The notes under the pieces: generated by a model
Seen by the model: the letters and a program-made list of their open reading frames with translations, nothing else
What the model was told of the DNA's origin: nothing
The model's database searches: none
In this document: piece after piece, positions 55,618-62,668 of the stretch
How the letters are laid out: each line of letters starts with the position of its first letter
How positions within the stretch are numbered: the stretch's first letter is position 1
Origin: Planctomycetaceae bacterium
GTDB taxonomy: Bacteria > Planctomycetota > Planctomycetia > Planctomycetales > Planctomycetaceae
Assembly (NCBI GenBank): GCA_028284145.1
Contig: JANQSH010000121.1
Location: 1-62,668, forward strand
Reading direction: 5' to 3'
DNA length: 62,668 nt
Made by a program: the position numbers and the translations under genes

Positions 55618-55912
55618 TTGACTTGCTACGGTCCTGACATAGGTTTCCTGTGCCGGGAGCATCAAAAGGCATGTGATGTCCTTCAATGTTTCCAGCCTCG
55701 GTCTAATTGGGCCTGCTTTTTTGAGCGGCTGTGAGATCGAAACAACCCATCGTTCTCTTTGGGGGGAGCGATGCATGAACTTGGGTCGTACCTCCACGAG
55801 AGGTTTTTGTGGGTGCAGAGCCTCAAACCGCACGTTTTTTCAGGTGTACGAGGCTCGGTCGTTTTGGTTCTGCGTTAGCGACAGAACCAGTAAAGAAAGA
55901 GAGAGGACAGCT
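55618..55912 (+). promoter_or_regulatory. Long leader of the pilin gene with possible promoter and stem
   Basis: About 560 bases without a gene precede the Flp pilin. A possible sigma-70 pair is TTGACT (55618) and TAGGTT (55640), 16 bases apart; the -10 box is weak. Inside the leader, GAGCCTC (55818) and GAGGCTC (55850) can form a 7-bp stem. GAGAGGA before the ATG is the ribosome site. No known riboswitch class was recognised. Confidence 0.3.
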
Positions 55913-56086
55913 ATGAAGAATTTCGCGAATTCTGTCAAACGATTTCTGGTTTCCGAAGATGGCCCGACTGCGGTCGAATACGCCGTGATGCTGGCTTTGA
56001 TCGTGATCGTCTGCCTGACGGCCATTCAAGCCATCGGTACGAATGCCAGTGCTAAGTTCAACGAAGCCGCAAACGCCCTGACTTAA
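55913..56086 (+). CDS. flp: Flp/Fap-type pilin
   Basis: 57-residue prepilin from ATG 55913. A basic leader (MKNFANSVKRFLVSEDG) ends in Gly17; the mature part begins PTAVEYAVMLALIVIVCLTA with Glu at +5 followed by Tyr, the Flp signature, and a hydrophobic helix of about 20 residues. It is the major subunit of the Tad pilus for surface attachment. It is cleaved by the CpaA peptidase encoded at 56544. It is probably expressed far more than the genes after the hairpin at 56127. Confidence 0.95.
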   Translation: MKNFANSVKRFLVSEDGPTAVEYAVMLALIVIVCLTAIQAIGTNASAKFNEAANALT

Positions 56087-56126
56087 TTTTTGATTACGTC
56101 AGCAAAGTGCACGGCACCGGGCATAC

Positions 56127-56158
56127 ACCGTCCGGTCGGAGTTTTCCGGTCGGGCGGT
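56127..56158 (+). promoter_or_regulatory. Intercistronic hairpin behind the pilin gene
   Basis: ACCGTCCGGTCGG can pair along 13 positions (G-T pairs included) with CCGGTCGGGCGGT around the loop AGTTTT. No T run follows, so it is more likely an mRNA 3'-end stabiliser or partial attenuator than a full terminator. Confidence 0.65.
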
Positions 56159-56201
56159 ACCGCCTTATCTGGTCAACCAGGTTTAACCAGGGAAAGATAA
56201 A

Positions 56202-56306
56202 ATGATTCCGTTCTGGATTGACTTCACAACAACTTACGCATCGATGACAGTCACCGCCGTCATCACAGTTCTCTGTTGGCTGATGATGACACTTCGGGCC
56301 TGTTAG
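56202..56306 (+). CDS. 34-residue membrane peptide in the Tad locus
   Basis: ATG 56202 follows GGGAAAG at ideal distance. The peptide MIPFWIDFTTTYASMTVTAV ... LMMTLRAC is a single hydrophobic helix. It lies between pilin and prepilin peptidase on the same strand. No family recognised. Its position and ribosome site support translation. Confidence 0.55.
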   Translation: MIPFWIDFTTTYASMTVTAVITVLCWLMMTLRAC

Positions 56307-56543
56307 CGAATTCCCCGGGTTGGAAACGGGTCAGTTGGAATTGAGGCGTTCGCCTCGCAGCCCCTTGCCTTCCAGCATTTTAGCGAGGAAATGTCAGGGT
56401 TTGCGACGCGGACGGTTTGGAAAGCCTGCTTTCCATCGTTCGAGATAGAAAAAAATCTGCGGAATACAATCGGCTCCGTCGCAATGATCTGCTTCTCCGG
56501 CAGATCAGACGAATCACCGTCTCAACGAAAGGGTAAATCCCAA

Positions 56544-57095
56544 ATGGATTGGTATACGATCCTTGTCGAAAACTGGCATGTCAAATTTGTGTGTGTAGTT
56601 CTCATCGTCGCCGCTTACATCGACGGGAAAGAGCTTCGCGTTCCGAATTGGATCACCTATCCGATGGTCTTCAGCGGTCTGGTCTTCAATACCTGGATCG
56701 CCGGCTGGAGCGGCCTGGGGGACGCGACGATTGGCATGTTTGTCGGTCTGGCTTGTCTTTTGCCATTGTACGCGGTGGGTGGCATGGGTGCAGGTGACGT
56801 CAAACTGATGGCCGGCATTGGAGCCTGGCTCTGTGCAACTGTGACATTCTACGCTTTTTGTGTTTCGGTCGTCGTCGGGGCAGCTATGGCATTGGGCATG
56901 GTGCTTTACCGCAACAGCTTCAAGAAGCACTACGCCAACTTCGTGATGATCTTCATGGAGTGGATGCAAGTCAAAAACCCGAAAGAGCTTTCGGATATCG
57001 CTGCTGAACGGAAACCGCAAATGTTGTTACTGCCCTACGGCATTCCAATCTGTATTGGCTCGATTGGCTATTTTTTCTATGCCGGGATGATTTGA
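56544..57095 (+). CDS. cpaA: Prepilin peptidase CpaA/TadV type
   Basis: 183 residues from ATG 56544 (GAAAGGG upstream); the open frame from 56391 has no similarity. It is a polytopic A24 aspartic protease with both catalytic Asp present: YIDGKELRVPN (Asp27) and GGMGAGDVKLMAGIG (Asp85). It lacks the N-methylase domain of PilD, as expected for the Tad branch. It cleaves the Flp pilin leader. Confidence 0.93.
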   Translation: MDWYTILVENWHVKFVCVVLIVAAYIDGKELRVPNWITYPMVFSGLVFNTWIAGWSGLGDATIGMFVGLACLLPLYAVGGMGAGDVKLMAGIGAWLCATVTFYAFCVSVVVGAAMALGMVLYRNSFKKHYANFVMIFMEWMQVKNPKELSDIAAERKPQMLLLPYGIPICIGSIGYFFYAGMI

Positions 57096-57111
57096 GTCAC
57101 TCGGATTTTGA

Positions 57112-57213
57112 TAAAGCAGTTTACATTTGGTGTGACGTCTCTGGCTCGTGGGGGGCTTGTATTTGCAGGTCAATCGACGCTCATCGCGGCATAGAAGACG
57201 TAATACGCTTTAG
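57112..57213 (-). repeat. Family A dispersed repeat, copy 13
   Basis: AAAGCAGTTTACATTTGG at the left and GTAATACGCTTTAG at the right. Between cpaA and cpaB; the 57214-57542 remainder holds no supported gene. Confidence 0.9.
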
Positions 57214-57542
57214 AAGCCGTAGAAAGATCATTCTGGGGGCGGCCCGAAGCGTGCCGGGAACCCGGCCGATTCGCGGTCCCTGCAGGTCTTTACGTTATGG
57301 ATATGCGTAGCAGGGGCAATCTGGATGATTTTGCGAAGTTCGCAGAAGAGGCGTTATTTGGGGGACAACCGGTATCATCATTCTATTCGATATGGTCGGC
57401 ATAAGCTGAAGAGTTTAACAGCCCGATGCCGATGAAGAGAGTGATGAACCCCGGTTTTGGGTACCGAGACCGTTTTGTCAGCTACATTTCAACATTGCTG
57501 ATCGAGTTTGGAAGCGGAATCACCCGTAGAAGGGGTTGAATC

Positions 57543-58556
57543 ATGAAAATGAAGTCGATGGTTTTGTTGGCTGTGGCAGCTGGTTGTGGTTTGATCGCCA
57601 TGCTGGGCGTGCAGCAGGTTTTGTCGAAAGATAATGGTTCGGCGCTGGAAACGGCGCAGGTTCTCGTGGCCGTTGCCGAAATTGGACCGGGGGCTGTTCT
57701 TGACGATACCAACGTGGCGTTCAAGGATTATCCACTGAACATGGTGCCCGAAGGTGTCGTCACGAAATTAGAGGAATACGAAGAACGCGCTCTGAAAGGG
57801 CGTGCTGTGCCTGGGGAAATGATTATGCTGGCCAAGTTGTCTGAAAAGGGGCAGTTCGGCGCCTCCGCAACCATCCCGGATGGAATGCGGGTCGTGTCGG
57901 TCTCTGTGAATCAGACCTTAACACACAGTGGCCAGATCCTCCCGGACGACCGCGTCGATGTGATTGTTACCTATCGTACAACAACACCGGAACATCGAAC
58001 CGTTTCCAAAACCAAAACCGTACTCGAATACATTCAGGTCTTTGCGACTGACAGCATTCGCGACGTCAGTGGTTCGGAAAACGGTGAAGTGAATGCGAAG
58101 AACATCTCGCTACTCGTGACACCGGAGCAGGCAAACCTGCTGATGCTGGCCAAGGCAAAAGGCGATTTGACATTGGCATTGCGTTCCAAGACCGATTCCA
58201 CCGCAGCCGGACATCAAGCTGTCGATGAATCGATGTTCGATGACGCAATGGCAGGTCATGGTGGTAGAACGCAGGAACCCCAGGACGAAACTGGCGAATC
58301 GCCACAAACAGGTAATGTGCAGGAGTTCCTGCGTGAGCAGCAACAACAGGACGACAGTGTGGAAACTGTCGCAGATGTTGATACCAGCGAACCTCCAAAA
58401 AATGTTTGGAAGATGGAGATCTACGCAGGTGAGGAATTGCGTATCGAAGAAATCGAGTTGCCGGAGGAGGAGCCGGAAGAGGATACAGGGTCGCTGAAGG
58501 GGTTGTTCAGGAACTTCTTTTCGCGATCGAACGTGGAAGCCACGCAAACGTATTAG
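57543..58556 (+). CDS. cpaB: Tad pilus assembly protein CpaB/RcpC (SAF domain)
   Basis: 337 residues. N-terminal anchor MKMKSMVLLAVAAGCGLIAM, then a SAF domain (AQVLVAVAEIGPGAVLDDTN ... GRAVPGEMIMLAKL), then the RcpC-type region with VNQTLTHSGQILPDDRVDVI and ISLLVTPEQANLLMLAKAKG. A Gln/Asp/Glu-rich periplasmic tail (QDDSVETVADVD) is longer than usual. It probably stabilises the secretin in the periplasm. The TAG stop is the terminal TAG of family A copy 14. Confidence 0.9.
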   Translation: MKMKSMVLLAVAAGCGLIAMLGVQQVLSKDNGSALETAQVLVAVAEIGPGAVLDDTNVAFKDYPLNMVPEGVVTKLEEYEERALKGRAVPGEMIMLAKLSEKGQFGASATIPDGMRVVSVSVNQTLTHSGQILPDDRVDVIVTYRTTTPEHRTVSKTKTVLEYIQVFATDSIRDVSGSENGEVNAKNISLLVTPEQANLLMLAKAKGDLTLALRSKTDSTAAGHQAVDESMFDDAMAGHGGRTQEPQDETGESPQTGNVQEFLREQQQQDDSVETVADVDTSEPPKNVWKMEIYAGEELRIEEIELPEEEPEEDTGSLKGLFRNFFSRSNVEATQTY

Positions 58557-58654
58557 AGCAGTTTATTTTTTGGCGTAACGTCTCTGGCTCGTGTGGTTCT
58601 TTGTTGACAGGCAAACGACACTCATCGTGGCACAGAAGAACGTAATACGCTCCA
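58553..58654 (-). repeat. Family A dispersed repeat, copy 14, on a stop codon
   Basis: TTAGAGCAGTTTATTTTTTG at the left and GTAATACGCTCCA at the right. The left TTAG contains the cpaB stop. Confidence 0.92.
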
Positions 58655-58842
58655 GCGAATGCGTTACTGATCGAGAATCAGGAAACGGTGAGAAACAATT
58701 CAGAATGAGGTGGATCGGGTATTGTGCCAGGTTCGTCTCGGGGGACGGGCGGAAAGGATTTCCGTCCTGAAGGGCCAGCAGGTCTGGCGAGGGACATCGT
58801 TTCATCGCCAGCCAAAACTCTTCGGAAATTTGAGGTGCATGG

Positions 58843-60816
58843 ATGCAGATCGACGTCAATCAATCAGCAACGATTCCGATTTCGGAAACGGGGAAGAATT
58901 CGCGTCTTCGGTGGGTTTTGGCCTTGTTCGCTGGCGTGCTGGTGATTGCCAGTACAACGATTCCACTGCGGGCTCAAAACACCTCGCGCAATGCTTCGAA
59001 CGAAGAGACTCCCAGCGAGTCCGTCGTCCGGATCTCAAGAGCCAGATCGGAGATGAAGGTCGTCGAGCGGTTCGCGAAAATCGTCGAATTGGACCGCAAG
59101 ATCGCCAGGGTTGATGGCTTTGACCCCGAAGTGATCGACGTCAAGGGGATTCAAGGCAGCCCCAATCAAATCCGCATTCACGCTCTGGCTCCGGGCGTCA
59201 CCACGATGGTTCTGCTGGACGAAAACCGCAGCAGCTATTCCATCGATGTTTTCGTCACTGGAGATGTTCGCCACCTTCAGGCTTACATCCAACGGCTATT
59301 CCCGCATGATTCCGTTAGCGCTGTGGAAGTGCGCGACAGTGTTGTCCTGCGTGGTTGGGTGATGGAACCCTCACATATCACCGAAATCGTCGAGATCGCT
59401 GAGCAATTCTATCCCCGCGTGCTGAATCAGATGAAAGTGGGAGGCATGCAACAGGTTCTACTCAAAGTGAAGGTGATGGAGGTGCAGCGCTCCAAGATCC
59501 GCAATTTGGGCATCAACTGGTTCCACGTTGACCAAAACAGTTACCTGGCCAGCACGCCTGGTGCGTTAACACCCTTGAGTGCATTGACGGTTCCCTTTGG
59601 TGGCCCGGCCGGTTTGACCGTAAATGCGGCCAGCCTGACAACCCCCACCGCAATGGCGGGCGTTGTCAGCAACAACAGCATCTTTCAGGCATTCGTCGAA
59701 GCATTGAAAGAAGAAGCCTTGTTGAAAGTCCTGGCCGAGCCCCAACTCGTCACAACCAATGGACGCCCTTCCAACTTGCTGGCCGGTGGAGAGTTTCCCA
59801 TTCTGGTTCCGCAGGGTTTGAATGTCACAACGATCGAATGGCGCGAATTTGGTGTTCGCCTGGAAGCTGTTCCGATCGTACTCGGCAACAATCGCGTGCG
59901 ACTGCAATTGCAGCCAGAAGTCAGTGAGCGCGATTTCACGAATGCGGTCGACTTAAACGGCCTGACAGTACCCGCGTTGACCTCCCGACGAGTGAACACG
60001 CAGGTTGAAATGAACTTTGGACAGACATTTATGATCGCAGGGCTGATCTCGAAACGCCGGACCGCGGAAACCGACAAGGTCCCCTTTTTCGGTGAACTGC
60101 CGGGAGTGGGAGCGGCGTTCCGTCGCGTCAATTATTCAGAGGGCGAAACAGAATTGGTGATTATGGTGACTCCCGAACTGGTCGCGCCTGTTCCTCCGCA
60201 TCGGTTGCCTCCGGGTGGCCCAGGAATGTTCACCGACGTGCCAACCGATCGTGAACTGTACGGCTTTGGTATGCTGGAGGTTTGCAAATTCGGACCGGAA
60301 TGCGATGGTTGTGCCGGATGTTCTCTGGCGGGAGGAATGACATCGCGTTGCCGCTACGGACGGTGTGGAACTTCGAACTGCGATGGCAATTGCGGTCCGA
60401 CAACCTACGCGCCACCTCGAAGAGTGCAATCGCCTGCCAAGGCTCCAGTGCGAGCTCCCGTTCGACCAAAACTTCAGCCGCAACCGGCGACGACTCCCGG
60501 AAAGGCACCTGCCCTGCCCTCCATTCCTTACGAAGAAGATGTATCACAGTCCAGGAGAACCATTACGATACCCAACCCCTACCTGGTCGGCGGCAATTCA
60601 GCAACAAGCTCCACTCGCGTGCGAATGGTTGATTATTCGGCAACCACGTCTCCACACGGCATGTCGCCATCTCAATCTGCGGCTTGGGCCAGTCAGAACC
60701 AATCGAGCGTCCGATCATCGACGACCGCTTCGGGGCGGCAACGGGTTCGTCTCGGGTTGATCGAGCCGAAACCGGGAATGATTTCACCAGCGAACAACTC
60801 AACTGCCAGCCAGTAG
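58843..60816 (+). CDS. cpaC: Tad pilus secretin CpaC/RcpA
   Basis: 657 residues; ATG 58843, GAGG seven bases before. A signal anchor (WVLALFAGVLVIASTTIPLR) is followed by an N-terminal pilus-secretin domain (IARVDGFDPEVIDVKGIQGS), a BON-like domain (SVSAVEVRDSVVLRGWV) and the secretin core (LAEPQLVTTNGRPSNLLAGG; FGQTFMIAGLISKRR; VPFFGELPGVGAAFRRV; ELVIMVTPELVAPV). After the secretin comes an unusual tail: eight Cys in about 40 residues (from about 481), then a Pro/Ser-rich low-complexity region. It forms the outer-membrane pore. Its TAG stop coincides with family A copy 15. Confidence 0.92.
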   Translation: MQIDVNQSATIPISETGKNSRLRWVLALFAGVLVIASTTIPLRAQNTSRNASNEETPSESVVRISRARSEMKVVERFAKIVELDRKIARVDGFDPEVIDVKGIQGSPNQIRIHALAPGVTTMVLLDENRSSYSIDVFVTGDVRHLQAYIQRLFPHDSVSAVEVRDSVVLRGWVMEPSHITEIVEIAEQFYPRVLNQMKVGGMQQVLLKVKVMEVQRSKIRNLGINWFHVDQNSYLASTPGALTPLSALTVPFGGPAGLTVNAASLTTPTAMAGVVSNNSIFQAFVEALKEEALLKVLAEPQLVTTNGRPSNLLAGGEFPILVPQGLNVTTIEWREFGVRLEAVPIVLGNNRVRLQLQPEVSERDFTNAVDLNGLTVPALTSRRVNTQVEMNFGQTFMIAGLISKRRTAETDKVPFFGELPGVGAAFRRVNYSEGETELVIMVTPELVAPVPPHRLPPGGPGMFTDVPTDRELYGFGMLEVCKFGPECDGCAGCSLAGGMTSRCRYGRCGTSNCDGNCGPTTYAPPRRVQSPAKAPVRAPVRPKLQPQPATTPGKAPALPSIPYEEDVSQSRRTITIPNPYLVGGNSATSSTRVRMVDYSATTSPHGMSPSQSAAWASQNQSSVRSSTTASGRQRVRLGLIEPKPGMISPANNSTASQ

Positions 60817-60915
60817 AGCATATTACGCTCTTTTGTGCCGCAATGTGCGTCGTTAAGCCTGCAAACATAGGTCCCACGAGCCAGAGACGTCACACCAGAA
60901 GGTAAACTGCTCTAG
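60813..60915 (+). repeat. Family A dispersed repeat, copy 15, on a stop codon
   Basis: TAGAGCATATTACGCTC at the left and GGTAAACTGCTCTA at the right. The first TAG is the cpaC stop. Confidence 0.93.
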
Positions 60916-61024
60916 AATTGTCTTTCAATCAATACGATCATTACACCATTAAGAAATGGTCGCCTCGGGCCTGAATCGTGTGCGGTCAGATTCAAGGTGC
61001 AGTTTCAGGGAAAGTGAACGGGCA

Positions 61025-62245
61025 ATGAAACGTGTCATTCGTTTGGCAATCGTCGATCCCAACGACGCCACGCGGCAATCGCTGAAGAATCTGCTGTTGG
61101 GTATCGATATGGTCTGGCTGGAGGCGGATTGCTCGCGCTATGAATTCTTTCCTGATGTCATTCAGCAAACACAGCCGGACATCGCCCTGATTTCGCTCGA
61201 CAGCGATTCGGACAAAGGCATGGAATTGATTGCCAAAATCAGTCAGGAACAACCATCCTGCAGTGTACTGGTCGTCAGCAGTTCTCAGGAAGGCAGCCTG
61301 ATTCTGCAGGCGATGCGTAACGGTGCCAGAGAATTCCTCAACTATCCCCTGAAGCTGGAAGATTTTCTGGCGGCGTTGGATCGCATTCAGCAATCCAATA
61401 CGGGTTTGTCAGGAGACGGCCAGGTTCGCAGCAGTCGGGTGATCTCGGTGGCGGGGGTTTCCGGCGGCGTCGGTTGTACATCTCTGGCCATCAATCTGGC
61501 TTGCAGTCTTGCCAGGAATGAAGCCAACAGTGTTGCCGTAATCGATCTTGATATTGCACTTGGTGATGCCGATGTCTGGCTGGATATCATCCCCGATTAC
61601 ACGATTCAGGATGTCGCCGAGAACATTAGCCGCCTGGATTATTCGCTACTGAAACGATCGTTGACCAAACATGAGTGTGGTGCATTCCTGCTCCCACGCC
61701 CTGTGAATCTGGACGAAACCGCGATCGTTTCACCCGATGGACTGCGCCGCGTGATTGCGTTACTTAAGGCGACATTCACACATCTTGTGATTGACGTCAG
61801 CAAGAGCCTTGGGCCACTCGATCTGGCCGCAATGGATGTCTCGGACGATGTCTTACTCGTAACGCAGCTCGACCTGCCCTGCTTGCGAAATGTTGTCCGG
61901 GTGACTCAATTCTTTGAGGAAAAGGGCGATCTGTCGGATCGAATGAAAGTCATCGTCAATCGGCTGGGCCTGGAGGACTCACAGATCAGCCTCAACAAGG
62001 CGCTCGAGACGATTGGTCGTGAGATCTTCTGGCAGGTTCCCAATGATTACGCCACGATGGTCGAGTCGCGTAACAATGGTATTCCACTGCTGATGCAGGC
62101 TCCCAAAGCGAAACTGACAAAATCGATCGAGCAACTCGCCAGCAGCCTGGATCAAACAGCGAAAATTCAGACGGATGAAGAAGACGGCAATGCGGCTAAG
62201 CGTAAGAAGGGCCTGTTCAGTTTTCTCTCCAGCAGTGCGAACTAG
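61025..62245 (+). CDS. cpaE: TadZ/CpaE-like pilus localisation ATPase
   Basis: 406 residues from ATG 61025. Residues about 5-120 are an atypical response-regulator receiver-like domain (VIRLAIVDPNDATRQSLKNL; PDIALISLDSD). From 138 comes a MinD/ParA-type ATPase domain with SVAGVSGGVGCTSLAINLA: the Walker A Lys residues are replaced (Ser and Cys-Thr), as is common in TadZ proteins, so ATP hydrolysis may be weak or absent. DLDIALGDADVWLDIIPD and HLVIDVSKSLGPLDLAAMD follow. It places the Tad machine at a cell site. The TAG stop is the terminus of family B copy 2. Confidence 0.88.
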   Translation: MKRVIRLAIVDPNDATRQSLKNLLLGIDMVWLEADCSRYEFFPDVIQQTQPDIALISLDSDSDKGMELIAKISQEQPSCSVLVVSSSQEGSLILQAMRNGAREFLNYPLKLEDFLAALDRIQQSNTGLSGDGQVRSSRVISVAGVSGGVGCTSLAINLACSLARNEANSVAVIDLDIALGDADVWLDIIPDYTIQDVAENISRLDYSLLKRSLTKHECGAFLLPRPVNLDETAIVSPDGLRRVIALLKATFTHLVIDVSKSLGPLDLAAMDVSDDVLLVTQLDLPCLRNVVRVTQFFEEKGDLSDRMKVIVNRLGLEDSQISLNKALETIGREIFWQVPNDYATMVESRNNGIPLLMQAPKAKLTKSIEQLASSLDQTAKIQTDEEDGNAAKRKKGLFSFLSSSAN

Positions 62246-62338
62246 ACTACGTCTGGTTTTATCTAGTGGCTGGCGGACCATTTGGAACTGAAATACCCGT
62301 TCCGGATGACGCTACAGTTATCTCGGATGCACTCTAAG
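62243..62338 (-). repeat. Family B dispersed repeat, copy 2, on a stop codon
   Basis: TAGACTACGTCTGGTTTTAT ... GGCGGACCATTTGGAACTGA ... ATCTCGGATGCACTCTAA. Its first TAG is the cpaE stop. Same family as 28173-28265. Confidence 0.92.
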
Positions 62339-62382
62339 AGATGCTCTCTTTCTCCTGAAGGCGAGGAACGTTACCTGAACTG

Positions 62383-62486
62383 TTAGAGCGTATTACGCTC
62401 TTCTGTGCCGCGATGAGTGTCGATTGGCGTGCAAACACAGGCCTGCACGAACCAGGGACGTCACACCAGAAGGTAAACGACTTTAG
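62383..62486 (+). repeat. Family A dispersed repeat, copy 16
   Basis: TTAGAGCGTATTACGCTC ... CCAGGGACGTCACACCAGAA ... GTAAACGACTTTA. First of two A copies at the right edge. Confidence 0.93.
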
Positions 62487-62565
62487 CCCGGCGGGATTTT
62501 ATCTATGGTGGCTTGAGCTTCATTTGGGAACTGTAAACAACGGTGTAAAAGCCGCTACAGTTAAA
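62487..62565 (+). repeat. Family B/D-related element between two A copies
   Basis: CGGCGGGATTTTATCTATGG TGGCTT ... CATTTGGGAACTG ... AAGCCGCTACAG resembles family D (TTTATCTGTGGCGGCTT ... CATCTGGAAC) and family B. Diverged. Confidence 0.55.
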
Positions 62566-62668
62566 CTAGAGCGTAATACGCTCTCTTGTGGCGCGATGCA
62601 CGTCCTTTGATCTGCAAATATAGGCTCCCACGAGCGAAAAGTGTCACACGAAAAGGTAAACTGCTCTA
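62566..62668 (+). repeat. Family A dispersed repeat, copy 17, reaching the window end
   Basis: CTAGAGCGTAATACGCTC ... CCACGAGCGAAAAGTGTCAC ... GTAAACTGCTCTA at the last base. Complete or nearly so. Confidence 0.92.

Noticed and set aside
55618..55912. Cyclic-di-GMP riboswitch in the pilin leader
   Set aside because: The leader is long and partly foldable, but I could not find the conserved core of either known class.
57297..57404. 35-codon frame before cpaB
   Set aside because: No ribosome site; low support compared with the 34-codon frame at 56202.

Overview
The window reads as chromosomal DNA of a planctomycete, probably order Planctomycetales. The supporting signs are two DUF1559 proteins (one with a pilin-type N-terminus), transmembrane Ser/Thr kinases, an FHA-GAF-SpoIIE phosphatase, a peptide-zinc-protease/HlyD pair, DUF1501 and sulfatase remnants, a YjhG-type dehydratase, futalosine-route menaquinone synthesis (mqnD) and a Tad/Flp pilus locus. 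Base composition is moderate (roughly half GC by eye). No replication origin, rRNA or CRISPR array was seen; one tRNA-Lys(CTT) is present.

Layout. 1-2330 is a scarred accessory segment: an unidentified minus-strand reading frame leaving the window, the C-terminal half of a HerA-like ATPase, and an IS200-type transposase remnant. 2547-5698 is an export-type operon (HlyD adaptor, then an RRE/PqqD-like + M50 protease + HlyD fusion). 5.8-9.5 kb holds secreted hydrolases (SGNH esterase, metallophosphoesterase) between debris of a DUF1501 gene and a sulfatase. 9.5-12.1 kb has an AraC regulator, a DUF1559 pseudopilin-like protein and a broken XRE regulator. 12.3-25.7 kb is mixed: tRNA-Lys, plsC plus a phosphohexomutase, two membrane coiled-coil proteins, a D-xylonate-dehydratase-like gene, nadA, a Cys-rich hydrolase, a Ser/Thr kinase and a TNase-like protein. 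26-48 kb is mostly housekeeping: pheT, rodA, ABC-F, mqnD, SDR, nadB, SpoIIE phosphatase, DUF2617, ogt, an aminotransferase, a VanZ-aroA-rsmB operon and an MFS carrier. 48.5-55.1 kb has a very large DUF1559 hybrid, kinase-apt, and an orphan ParA. 55.9-62.2 kb is a Tad locus (Flp pilin, small membrane protein, CpaA, CpaB, CpaC, TadZ/CpaE) whose ATPase and platform genes should lie beyond the right edge.

The most striking content is not protein coding. Four families of short, non-coding, inverted-terminus repeats (here called A, B, C and D) occupy most intergenic gaps. Family A (about 100 bp, 18 copies including one decayed) has ends reading TTAGAGC...GCTCTAA and three internal hairpins. Families B, C and D are about 95-111 bp. 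Elements are nested (B inside A, C inside A) or abut each other. They repeatedly end exactly on a gene's stop codon: in at least six genes the TAG stop is the terminal TAG of an element, and in one gene the element supplies about 31 C-terminal codons. They look like MITEs with TA-type target sites that became fixed as 3'-UTR modules.

Genes that work together: nadA and nadB (de novo NAD), plsC with the phosphomutase (envelope precursors), aroA in an ATGA-coupled operon with rsmB, and the Tad pilus genes. All function assignments come from motif recognition by eye. No alignment or search was run.
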